A stretch of 64,000 nt of DNA from Daucus carota subsp. sativus. Lineage: Eukaryota; Streptophyta; Magnoliopsida; Apiales; Apiaceae. The translations under genes were made by a program, and so were the position numbers. Shown here piece by piece: positions 21,519 through 32,353 of this stretch; position 1 is the first letter of the stretch; every line of letters begins with the position of its first letter. The stretch lies in NCBI RefSeq assembly GCF_001625215.2, contig NC_030387.2, positions 38,339,606 to 38,403,605 of the forward strand, written 5' to 3'. Below the pieces are notes generated by a model. The model saw nothing but the letters and a program-made list of their open reading frames with translations, was not told the DNA's origin and did no database searches.

Positions 21519-22532
21519 ATGGGGAGACCGCTTATGGGAAAGGAGAGCGTAGCTAGCAGAGGTCAATGGAGTCCTGAAGAGGATCTTGTACTTGCATCAT
21601 ACGTTCAAGAAAATGGTTCATGCAATTGGCAATATGTTCCAAAAAATACTGGTCCATATTTTTAATTTATGTTTTGTATTGTGAATTATATAGCTCAATA
21701 TATCATTTGTGTTTTTGCGCGTGCTTGTGTTGTATGGAATTAATTCCCAAATATCCATATATATCATATTATATAAAGGTAAATGTATGTGTGTTTTTGT
21801 GTTTATTAATCAAATAGTTTTGATGAAGGTTTGGAGAGATCAGGCAAGAGTTGTAGACTCCGATGGGTAAACCATCTTAAACCTGGTTTGAAAAAGGGCA
21901 GTTTCACTGCTAAGGAAGACAGAACGATTATCCATCTTCAGGCTGTTCTTGGCAACAAGTATGAATCTTTATGAGTTATTTTTTGAGTTTCTCTCAAATA
22001 ATAAATCTTAATTGAGATTAACTAATGAAGTTTATTGGTTTGTGTAAAAGTATTTATTTTGATCTATGCGTATATTTGTAGATGGGCTGCTATAGCAAAC
22101 CATCTGCCTGGAAGGACTGACAATGACATTAAAAATCATTGGAATAAGCATTTGAAGAAGATTGCAGAAATTACTCAAGACAACTACAGTGACAAGCACC
22201 GATATGGGAGTAGTAGTAATGTTACTACCAATGCACGTCACCAGGCCCCTAGTCATACTACAACTCTACCACTCGTTTCACTGGGACTCAGGTCCCCCCC
22301 TTCTACAGTGGCAACAGGACCATTGCTCTCGCCAGACTGTATGAGCTTCAAGTCGTCTTGTGGCCGGAATCTCAGAGCCCATCGATCGCTTGCAGATCCT
22401 GCAAATCATGACCAGTTTCGTAGCCAAGCAGCCCCTGTTACTCCAACTTTTAGTTACCCACATGAGCCATATGTTTTCAACTGTGAAAATATAGCGATAT
22501 GGCTACAGATGTGGAATAAACAAGACCACTAG
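21519..22532 (+). CDS. R2R3-MYB transcription factor (subgroup-1-like), three exons
   Basis: Exons 21519-21651, 21829-21958 and 22082-22532 join with GT..AG introns at the classic R2R3-MYB positions (phase 1, then phase 2) to give 237 residues. R2 spans about residues 13-62 with tryptophans W17, W37 and W57. R3 spans about 66-114 with F70, W89 and W108, and includes [16 protein letters not shown]. The start [15 protein letters not shown] and the C-terminal [16 protein letters not shown] point to the MYB30/60/94/96 group, which acts in stress, cuticle and guard-cell regulation. R2 is diverged: [15 protein letters not shown] replaces the usual NTGLLRCxKSCRLRW, so one of the two redox cysteines is missing. 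It is the only complete member of a local cluster with the remnants at 7742 and 11860. Its exact target genes cannot be read from sequence. Confidence 0.93.
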
Positions 22533-22835
22533 ATCAAAACTAGTTAATGATGAGGTGGAAGATGGTTTTGATGGATTCAATGGCATGGGATGATCGGAAA
22601 ATCTGAGCAAGTTCTCCTGGAAGTGCTTCAGAGATGCAGCTACCAGAAATGGCAATTCATAAAATTTTATTTCACCTCAGAACAGTTGTCCATTTCAAGA
22701 TTTCTATGTATGTCTAACAAATAAAGGACTTGAGTTTCATTTCCATATATGTACTAGTTATTTATAAAGAATCTCAAACTTGTCGGGTTGGATTCTATTT
22801 CCAAATGTTTCAAAACAAAATTCAAGTTACAAACA

Positions 22836-23509
22836 AGAGTTTACTGCACTTTGTAACCCCACACTTTGGCTGATTAGCAAATCAGACCCCACACTTTGAA
22901 ACGTGACCGTTTGTAACCCTAAGTTTCATTTAGCTTTCGGTTTGTAACCCTGGCCCACACCTCCGTTAAAAACAACCGTTAACTTTAACTGTTTGAGAGG
23001 TAACAGTGTGTATATTAGTTTCTAACAGCTACTTTACCCCCTGTGACCTCTCAAAATTTATGTATTATATTTTAAAATTATTTATGAACACACACAATAA
23101 TATATATTAAATTACAAATAATTTTTAAAATATGTATTCATTTTAAAATTTTAAAATAAGTTACATCGTTTATGTAAAAATAAATAAATTTTCAGATTCT
23201 AAATCTAAATACGTATTTTAAAAATAATTTTAAATTGTTTTACATCGTTGTGTGTGTTCAGAAATAATTTCTAAATATGATACATAAATTTTGAGGGGTC
23301 ACGTGGAGTAAAGTAGCTGTTAGAAACTAATATACACACTGTTACCTCTCAAACAGTTAAAGTTAATGGCTGTTTTTAACGGATGTGTGGGCCAGGGTTA
23401 CAAACCGAAAGCTAAATGAAACTTAGGGTTACAAACTGTCACGTTTCAAAGTGTGGGGTCTGATTTGCTAATCAGCCAAAGTGTGGGGTTACAAAGTGCA
23501 ATAAGCTCT
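22836..23509. mobile_element. Foldback element with arms of about 250 bp
   Basis: The left arm begins AGAGTTTACTGCACTTTGTA. The right arm, inverted, begins AGAGCTTATTGCACTTTGTA. The arms match for about 250 bp (words ccccacactttggctgatta and gagaggtaacagtgtgtata on both), leaving a short AT-rich loop near 23090-23230. Direct repeats acaaaca (22829-22835 and 23510-23516) are a likely target duplication. Long inverted repeats suggest a Mutator-like or foldback MITE. Confidence 0.88.
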
Positions 23510-23530
23510 ACAAACATTTACTATTTGGAG

Positions 23531-24211
23531 TAGGGGTGTCAAACGAATAATTCGGATACGGATCTACCTGTATCCGGATCCGAAAATTCATATCCGTATC
23601 CGAACCCGAAATTTTTTAAAGGATGATATCCGAATCCGGATCCGACGGATACTATCCGGATTCGGATAATATCCGGATCCGAATCTGATTTTTAATCAGA
23701 ATTTTTATTTTTCTATTAAAATTTCTAAAAAATCATAAAAAATAGTAAAAATAAAAAAATAATTTTTATAAACTGAGTAAAAAATTTAAAATCATTAAAG
23801 AAGGTTTATATTAATTCAAAATTTAATTCTTATTAATCTTTCAATATAAATTTGTTGTCTTTAAAATATTAAACTCAAATAAAATTATGATATATGTCTA
23901 TAATATTTTAAAATTATACAAAATTTATATAAATATATTATTTTATGTATACATATATAAATACACACATTATATAGTTATTGAATAATATTAATAATAT
24001 TTAATATTTAATATCATATATATTTAATTTCGGATGCGGATATCATCGGATACGAATATGCCTATATCCGTATCCGTATCCGGAATTGTCGGATTCGGAT
24101 GCGGATAATATCCGCTTTGTCTCGGATACGGATAATATCCGCTTTATCTCGGATACGAATGCGGATTTTTCGGACGGATATCGGATTTTTCGGACTTTTT
24201 TGACAGCCCTA
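23531..24211. mobile_element. hAT-type MITE, GGATAC family
   Basis: Ends TAGGGGTGTCAAA and, inverted, TAGGGCTGTCAAAAAAG. A perfect 8-bp duplication atttggag lies at 23523-23530 and 24212-24219. Both subterminal regions are packed with GGATAC/ATCCG words (for example tatccggatccg and cggatacggataatatccg), while the middle 350 bp is plain AT-rich DNA. Non-autonomous. Confidence 0.93.
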
Positions 24212-24219
24212 ATTTGGAG

Positions 24220-25600
24220 TATTGATCCATTGCGGAAAAGAAAACAGGACTATCAACTCATCTAAATCTTCTTTTATCATTATTCTATCTTTTGTGAAGT
24301 TTAATTAGGCCAAGCCCATCTTATCTTGCTTGCTATGTTATCAAAAATGAGCATATATTTTTTAAAGCTAATTGCATTTTATAATTCTTAATTTTGACTC
24401 AATCACAAAAAATATTCATATTTTGAAATGTGACGACATTCTAAAGTTCATAATGTGTTGCACATTATAACCTCGACCCTCATTTCGTTAGAAAAGAGAC
24501 GTTAACGTCAGATCCTAAGGTCATTTTCTTGCATAATATAACTTTTGACTTTTACCACAAACTCATATATAATAATTTGATTTTATATTTAAAATAATTA
24601 TTTTAAGTAAATACAATTTCCTAATTAAATAAATTATGATTTAATTGTATATTTTTAATAATATTAAGTATACGAAATATGAGATTAGATTTATACAATT
24701 TAAGAAATTTTTATTCGAGAAAAAATATACTAGGTAATTTTAATGAGGTTGAAATTCTTATATTTAATTTTTTTTTAAATAATAATAATTGGGGGTATTA
24801 GTATTAAAGAAAAAAAATTGGTTCAAAATCGAACTCTTAGCAACGAAAACACGGATGTTTCCTTCAATGTAAAGCTATTTGATGGTGTCCCATCAGGTTT
24901 ATCGGTACATCAATATATTCTTAAAGCTTGCTAGCATTGCCTTTTATCAAATTACTCAAGATACCCTTCTCTATTTTAACCTCTTAACTATCATTTAGGG
25001 GCTTTTATGACTTATTACTCTTGCTTGGACTATCCAATTCTAAACGGGTTGCTCCATCAGGACAAATGCATGTGTAGATATGGATATCTATTTAAACGGG
25101 TCGATCCAGAAATATAAACAAAAGATTTGAAAAAAGACGTGTTACATAATCTTCTCCATTCTCGGAACTGTAGGCGGTTACCTACCGCAAATAGTGCCTC
25201 CCATCCCTCTACCGTTCTTTTATACATCCGTCTAATTCTCTTTCCTTTGCTACCGTAATTCAAGATTCTTAAAAGTTAACCCATTTTCTTCTTATGGGTT
25301 TTCACTCGGATGCAGAGATTATTGATTCAATCACTCTAGGCTGTAATATTCTATTTTTCAGCCTGTCTGTCACATGAATTTAGCGAATTAAATTTACAAA
25401 CGTGAAGGTACGGCGGTATGCTTTTGATATTGTCATGATTTCGATAGGTGGTTCTCAAACAGGTATATAAGGATCTGCTCTGCGTCCTTGCCGCCTTCTT
25501 CTACCCAGGAGAGTGAGTTTTTAAACCTTACTCACTTACGGTTCTTATGTCGTCTTTTTTGTGTTTTCATTCTGTATTCTTTTCTCTCTTCACTATATTT
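24220..25600. other. Intergenic DNA; TATA-like box at 25462
   Basis: Mostly AT-rich and unassigned. The word tatataagg near 25463-25471 resembles a core promoter for the gene-like stretch starting at about 25611, but this is weak. Confidence 0.3.
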
Positions 25601-25610
25601 TATGTTTCAT

Positions 25611-26400
25611 GAAGACGTCGTGTGGACGAAAATGGACTGGATGGTGTGTTATTCAGAACACTGAAAATGTCCATCCCAATTCATATACCACATGTGCGGA
25701 ACTAACGGTAAACTACTCTTTCTCAGATGCTTATATGTGTTTGTATTTTGTACACCATAGAGAAACGTCGACATGTTCATCCAACTGGATTTGATGTGCA
25801 ATACAGATATACTGATACTGAAAATTCCAATCCCAACATTATGATTTCAGGTAACGCACATAAACCTGTTCATATGTTATGCAGGGTACTCAACTTCTGC
25901 ATATTATCCAACTATGCAGGGTACTCAACTTCTGCATATTATCCAACTTACTGTGCAGTTAGCATTGTATTCAACTTCTGCGTTGTTCTTATTTCAGGCT
26001 ACTCGAGAACAAAAACAGCAGCATCACATACCTCTCTTTTCACGTGTGCACATGTCAATGTCACTTCGCCGGCTGTTGAACGTGACAACTGCTCACCTTC
26101 AGGTCTATTGAGTAACAAAAAATTTGTTGTATTCTCTTTCTTTGATGTGTGCACCCTGTTTTAATTGCTCTGGCTTCTTGACATAATTTTGATTATTAAT
26201 CTCTTCGTATTTGTTATTTATGCATATCCATTCAGTTATGAAAATATGAACAGTTCATCACTTCTTAATTTTAGGCATTAATTTTAATTTTTGAATTATT
26301 TGAAGGAGGCGTCGTGTCAATGAAATTGCCTCTGGCGGGATTGAAGATGGATTTACCATAGAGATGTCCATAGCAATACACATACATTATCTGCCACGCC
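25611..26400 (+). pseudogene. Gene-like region with three related exon-like units, family unknown
   Basis: Three segments (about 25611-25690, 25761-25850 and 26303-26400) look like diverged copies of one unit. Unit 1 codes RRRVDENGLDGVLFRTLK then MSIPIHIPH. Unit 2 codes KRRHVHPTGFDVQYRY then TDTENSNPN. Unit 3 codes RRRVNEIASGGIEDGFTIE then MSIAIHIHY. Plausible splice sites lie between them (atttcag|gtaacg at 25850, tgttatgcag|gg near 25884, atttcag|gc near 25997). A 36-bp direct repeat (ctatgcagggtactcaactt and onward) occurs at about 25877-25948. I do not recognise a family. Stops in each frame suggest a decayed gene, possibly carried by the Helitron whose 3' end lies at 28562. Confidence 0.35.
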
Positions 26401-28530
26401 TCATGGTACATCTATTTTAAATGACAAGGTTTCTCAGCTATTTGTTATTCCGACTGGATTGTCTGACCGTGCATCTTATCCAGGTTTGGCTGATATATAG
26501 TTTGAATCACGAATATATTTAATCGTTTGTTGTTCATGATAGTCAATACCCATTTTTTGGCGACTACAGATAGCGTGTAACTGATCTTCTCTAACAAAGC
26601 AGTATCAGGAGTTTCCATAGTTTCATTGGAAACTCACATGGTAAATCCTGTCATTTTTTCTTTTTAATTGTTTGCTTTTGCTTATGAATGGACAAGCCTA
26701 GCACAGAGTTGGTATGTACTTAGAGCTATATCCTTTTCTGTATTAATTAAATCGACATATATATTAAGTCGAATGATTTTCATGCTCACCATTTCGATAT
26801 AACTTTGTCATTGTCTTACATGTAGTTCAGGAGTTGGGACCATGATATAATTTTCTGCTCAAGTTTCTCAAACATAATAAAAATGTCAAGAATTATATCA
26901 TCATCCAGCAACATTAACATAACTATGTCATCTGATACAGGTGTTCAAATAGAATTTCAAATTGTACAAGCAAAAGCTCTGGCAACTAATTTAGTTCTTA
27001 ACAGAATGGGCAAAAGTATTTTATCTATTTGGCTCTTGGGTCTATTGTGTTTTAGTTAAGATAGTTAAGTAGTAAGATAATTTTGGATTTACATATCCAG
27101 TTTTCCATTAATTTGGTTGTTTAGTTATAAGTGGAATGCCAAGTTTAATTGGTTATAATCTTTGTACTTTTTTATTAATAAATTTAATGGCCATTTCAGA
27201 TCAGGGCATGTAATAATATATGTTTTTTGATAGGGTTCAACGCAACAACTACCATCGAAGGTTGCTGTGGAAATGCTGGCTGTTTCCAGATTGACGATTT
27301 CAGAAGCTCAAAGGTTACTATAAGTTCTTATCCTGATCACTATATTAGTTAAAACAGAGAAAGCTCGCACTGTTCTTGCCACTTGGATCGTAGCAGACTG
27401 GGTTGTTATTTTAACTGTGAAATAAGCAAACACCTTGCACATTATCTCTGATTGGAAGGAAAGAGATGGGAACACTAATTTGCTTCATTTTGTTGTGTGA
27501 TCAATTGATCGAAGACATGGCTAAAGTATATTACATAGGACTCCAAATGAACCTGCTTTGATTCAAACATGCTCTCAATCTAGAAGTGTAGCTAAAAAAT
27601 GATTCCAGCTCTTTTATTTAAGCAAGAAATGAGTTTAGGGGTGGGCAGGGTAAATATGGCCGATAAAGTTTTATTATGTAATAATTACTATTTTTTTATA
27701 TATTTTCTTATTATATTGAAATTTTATAAAACAATTTTATGAATATCTGAAATAAACTTAGCTATTTTTTTCATTATCTTAACTATACAATTATTTATCT
27801 ATACAATTTATAAATCTTTATTCCAAACATAAGATATAATTGTTATATTAAATTCTTTTATATTTATCCTTTTAATTATGAGTAGAAAATTAATTTGGAT
27901 TGTTAACATTTTTTTACATTTTTATTTAGAATAAAAATAAAATAAAAATAATAATTGATGAAGCTACACTATATAGAATTCTTAAAATACGTAAAATATC
28001 ATGTCTCAGGAATGTTAGCAATCAAGAGGGACGGAATGAGTATTATATTATAACCATATACACATATTTATTTTAAAAATTTATATTTTAAAAAAATAAT
28101 AAAATATTGTCCATATGTGAAGTTCCAAAAATTACATTAATAATATTGTCTATATTTCATACATAACTAACAAGGTAGGGAATTTAAAAACACATATTAA
28201 TTAATTTGAAAACACATATTTAATTAATATTTATGTTGGTTGAATGAAAATATGCAGTAGACTTAATTGTAACTTACTATATCATAACATAAAATTTGAG
28301 TAATATAGATTTTAAGTCAAATAATAAAATAAAATATTTTAGTTTAAAAAAACAATAAAATAAAATATTTTGTGTTATCAACAACGCCGTGGTTTTAGAT
28401 GCGCACTAAAAACCGATTGATACCATCAATATTGTCAAAATCCTTTAATAAAAATCTTCTATAAAAAGTTAAATTTATATTAATGTAATGAAATTTATCA
28501 TTTTTTAAATAATAACTAAATTGAAATAAT
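26401..28530. other. Unassigned region, then AT-rich DNA
   Basis: Short exon-like stretches near 26430-26480 (SQLFVIPTGLSDRASYP) and 27235-27315 (QQLPSKVAVEMLAVSRLT) have nearby GT/AG signals but no recognisable family. From 27650 the DNA is very AT-rich. Confidence 0.3.
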
Positions 28531-28531
28531 T

Positions 28532-28562
28532 GCCGTGTGCGAAGCACGGGCAATTTTGCTAG
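28532..28562 (+). mobile_element. Helitron 3' terminus (plus strand)
   Basis: A GC-rich hairpin, GCCGTG-tgcgaag-CACGGGC, lies ten bases before CTAG (28559-28562), which is followed by T. That is a canonical Helitron 3' end. The element body lies to the left; I could not identify its 5' TC end with confidence. Confidence 0.7.
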
Positions 28563-28896
28563 TAATATTAGAATCTTTAATCTTATTTTTAAAATAAGGA
28601 TTTTTGTACGGATAAAAGTACATTAAATTGTATTTTTTGAAATAAATTCTTATTTTTTATCAAATAATAAATACAAAACACATTTTCGATATTTATATTC
28701 AAAAATATTATAAAAACACATATTTTTTCAAAAAAATATAAGAACTTATTTTTAGAAAACATACTCATTAATGTACCGGATCTATTGTGACCAAGCGCTA
28801 CACACGATAGCTTAATAGAAACTGATGTACAGTTTGACGACGGAAAACCTTCCTTCAACATTGATTCTTCTAACAATATTCTCAGAGTTGGGTCTA

Positions 28897-29633
28897 AGGC
28901 CATCTCCAGCAGTTGTGACATAAAAATCCAAATTTAGATCACCAACTGAACCAAATTCTGATCCAAATTTCTGACCAACTCCAGCGCGTGATCCAAATTC
29001 TGATCCAAATTATTTTTTGTATATTATATTACATAAATTTTATATTAAACCATATAATCTTAAATTTAATTTTTATTCATTATTAAATACTTGTATCATA
29101 ATTAATTAATTAATTTAATTATTTTTTAACATCGATCAAAGTATCTCAAAATCAAGGAAATGAAGATGAAGCTCAAAGATCTCAAAATAATATGAATAGT
29201 TACGGATAATATTTTGATTATTTCGGAGCAAATAGGAATAATATGTTCGACTAAATCAAAATTTATATTTATCTACTATTTTCTAGTCATTTCTCGGTAT
29301 TGTAATTTTATTTTATGCATTTTATGTACTTTCTATTTTATGCATGTAATGTACTCTTTTTTTAATTTCAATGAAATTTGCTTTCCTATTATTCTAAGTT
29401 TTTACTAAAACATTAATTTTATTAATTATTAATTATGAACTATTATTAATTAAGTATTAATAATCACAAATTAATTTAAGTCCGATAAACGAAAAATATA
29501 AAAATAATCATTATTTTATAATAAAGTAGGTGATCCAAATTTGGATCAGTGAATAGTGATGATCCAATTGGATCATCACTGTTCACTGATCCAAATTTGG
29601 ATATTTTTTGATCACTGCTGGAGGAGAATTTGG
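28897..29633. mobile_element. MITE with CATCTCCAGCAG ends and an internal 70-bp palindrome
   Basis: The left end TAAGGCCATCTCCAGCAG has an inverted partner near 29615-29632 (CTGCTGGAGGAGAAT). Inside, the word gatccaaattt/aaatttggatc recurs many times. A 70-bp near-perfect palindrome at 29533-29602 (one mismatched pair, centre in ccaattgg) would form a strong hairpin. The right boundary is approximate. Confidence 0.7.
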
Positions 29634-29639
29634 GGTAAT

Positions 29640-31620
29640 CTGCCCCAAATTTGGATTTTTGGATCGGTTTGCCCTAATCTCCTTGCATCAATATTGAAAT
29701 TCGAATTTTAAATTACTCCTTTGCATGTCTCATGCATTAGTATTATTGCTTATTTATTTTCTGAAAATAATTATTATTGCTTATTATTTCATCTGTAAGA
29801 CGAAACAGAACTCAAAAATTTAAATGTGGATTACTTATTATTTCCTATTCTAACCTTCTCTCTTTTTCTTTTTTTATCAATTTCAACATTCAAATTTTGA
29901 TCTGAATTACTATTTACACAATTGAGGTTATCTCCTGTAATTGTGATTTAGAAATTCAAATTTGGATTACCAATTATTTCCGATATGATATTATTTTTTT
30001 ATTAATTCCAACATTCAAATTTTAACTAAAACTACTATTTACATATCATATTATATAAATATTATAATTATCACGGACTGTTTTTATTTTATTTAATAAT
30101 CAACCAAATTATAAAAATATACATAAATAACATGAAAATTATATACTTAATTAGCTACAAACACATTCATATCTTCTTATTTCAAATTTTCTTTTACGAA
30201 CAAATCTAATAAAATATAGTTTTCTTGTTCTTATACATCAAGACTCGGCTTAAATTGGTTCAGTCTGGACCAGAGCTCGTGGGTTAACCCGTATCCAAAG
30301 ATAGCGGCCGCAGCTCATTATAATCGGCTTCTCTTAGACTCCCTTCTCTTCTTTTCGTCGCCTAAAAAAAAAATTAGAGAACACAGATTAAATTTCACAA
30401 AATGAATTCTAATGACAACTCATAATTTTGTATAACAAGTCCACAATTTAAATTTGTTTTGTACGTTTTTTCTGGCAAAGGGAACAACAAAATCAGAAGC
30501 ATATATATGGTGCGCAAAGCTTGTCGGTTGGGCCTTGTGCTTTTGCCTTGTTCCGCCTTCACTATCAAATCTTCCGATCACGACTGATTCCGAATCCAAT
30601 CACCATATATGGCTTTTAAACACTAGAAACACTTAAACAATTACATTGAATTATTAATTCAGATTTTCTACTCAACAGTAACTTATTTGTTTGGTTATAG
30701 CATGAAAATTGCCACTACAAATCATTACACACAACACACAAGTAAAATAGGGCGGTCACTGTATCTATTTTTATTGTCGTTTGTTCAGCCAACATGTACT
30801 ATTTTTTTATTTAAAAAAGTTGCAAAGAATTAAAAGAATTATTAATTTTGATATTTTATCATATATATACATTTACTTAATAATCAGACATACTTGTCTA
30901 TTTATCGTTTTATTCATAAAATGATAGAAGGAACAAGATACCATTCCCACGAACTGATCTTTACTGTCTATCTTCATTATTCTCCGATCAAGCTTAATTA
31001 TAGGGTCATTTCTCCAACAAAAACTATAACAATAGCTCTGTATTTATATATGCAAATAATATGTGTAGTCAGTTTTTTTTTTCGGATCGATATTGTTAAT
31101 TTGGAGCAAAATAATTAATAGCTTCAAATATTATTATCAAATTTCTATTCTAAATGAAAATAATTATATATTAAATTATAACTCGTGCTATTTTTATATA
31201 TAGATATGTGAGCATGTATAGCGTTTTTAATGTATACTCGTTAATACTTAACGAAATCTGGTGTATGTATTTGATAGAGTAGCATCTCTATTATATGATA
31301 TTCATCTTCATTATATAACATTCAGAGTGCAATGTGTATAGAAATTATTTTTTAGTAATTGATGGTAGGAGTTAAAATTCTAAGAAATTCAAGTTGTCCG
31401 TGTTGATGTAGTTATAATAGTTATTGATATTGAAGTTGTTCTTGTTCACGTTGTTATAATACGTTGTTATAATAGTTATTGATGGACGATTTTTCTTATG
31501 TGTTTAAATTAATAAAATATTAATATATTTGCTAACAGATTCGAATCTTAGATTTTCAATAAAATAAATATAAAAATATAACATAGCAGACCGCAGATAA
31601 ACAATCAAACTTGTATATAT
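29640..31620. other. AT-rich intergenic DNA, no gene recognised
   Basis: Only short open frames and simple AT-rich sequence are visible, including repeated gttgttataata words near 31410-31480. Confidence 0.4.
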
Positions 31621-31627
31621 ATATATA

Positions 31628-32343
31628 GAGTCTTACTTCAATAGAAACCTCTTTATTCTACAAACTAAAAACCAAGCTGGATTATCACTAAATCCTAAAG
31701 CAAATATCACTAAATTCTTAAACAACCCCATCTTTATCTCCATCTTCACCAACCACACCTTCATCTTCACCAACCCTACCTCCACATCCGCCACTGCCAC
31801 CACCTCCGTCGTCACCTCCTCCATAACCACCACCACCTCATTGTCGCCCGCCCCCTCCATATCCACCACATCCATCTCCACCTCCATTATTTCTCCAACA
31901 ACACAATCTCCACCTCTATCTTCACCATCTCCATCTTGGTTGCTACTTCAACGTCTTTCAGCCCCGTTCATACTTCTTTCTCCACCTCGGCTCAACTTTA
32001 AAACATGGCGGAGCCACCACTATTCCGGCAACGCTCTAACCCCCTATTTCAAGCCGCCCAAACCTCCGCTACAATCATCCTTCCTCCATCTCCACCTTCA
32101 CCTCCACAATTTCCACCACCGTCACCATCATCTGAATCGAAAACGTGAATAGATCTGGAGATTCAGAGCAGTTTATGGAACAAATCTAGAGATTCTGAGC
32201 AGTTTCTGCAAGTTTTCACTAATTCTTACAACACATGTCACTAAATTCTAAAGAGAATACTACTAAATTGTACTGAGAATATCACTAACTTTTATTGGTT
32301 TCTAGTTTTTATATTAAAAGTGGTTTCTATTTGATCATGAGTC
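31628..32343. mobile_element. (TA)n-inserted element, family A copy 3
   Basis: Left end gagtcttacttcaatagaaa and right end ggtttctatttgatcatgag, placed exactly between (TA)n tracts (about 31614-31627 and 32344-32353). The C/T-rich core is colinear with copies at 8544 and 19532. The long open frames inside (for example 31841-32152) are low-complexity Pro/Ser/Thr strings and differ in phase between copies. Confidence 0.82.
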
Positions 32344-32353
32344 TATATATATA

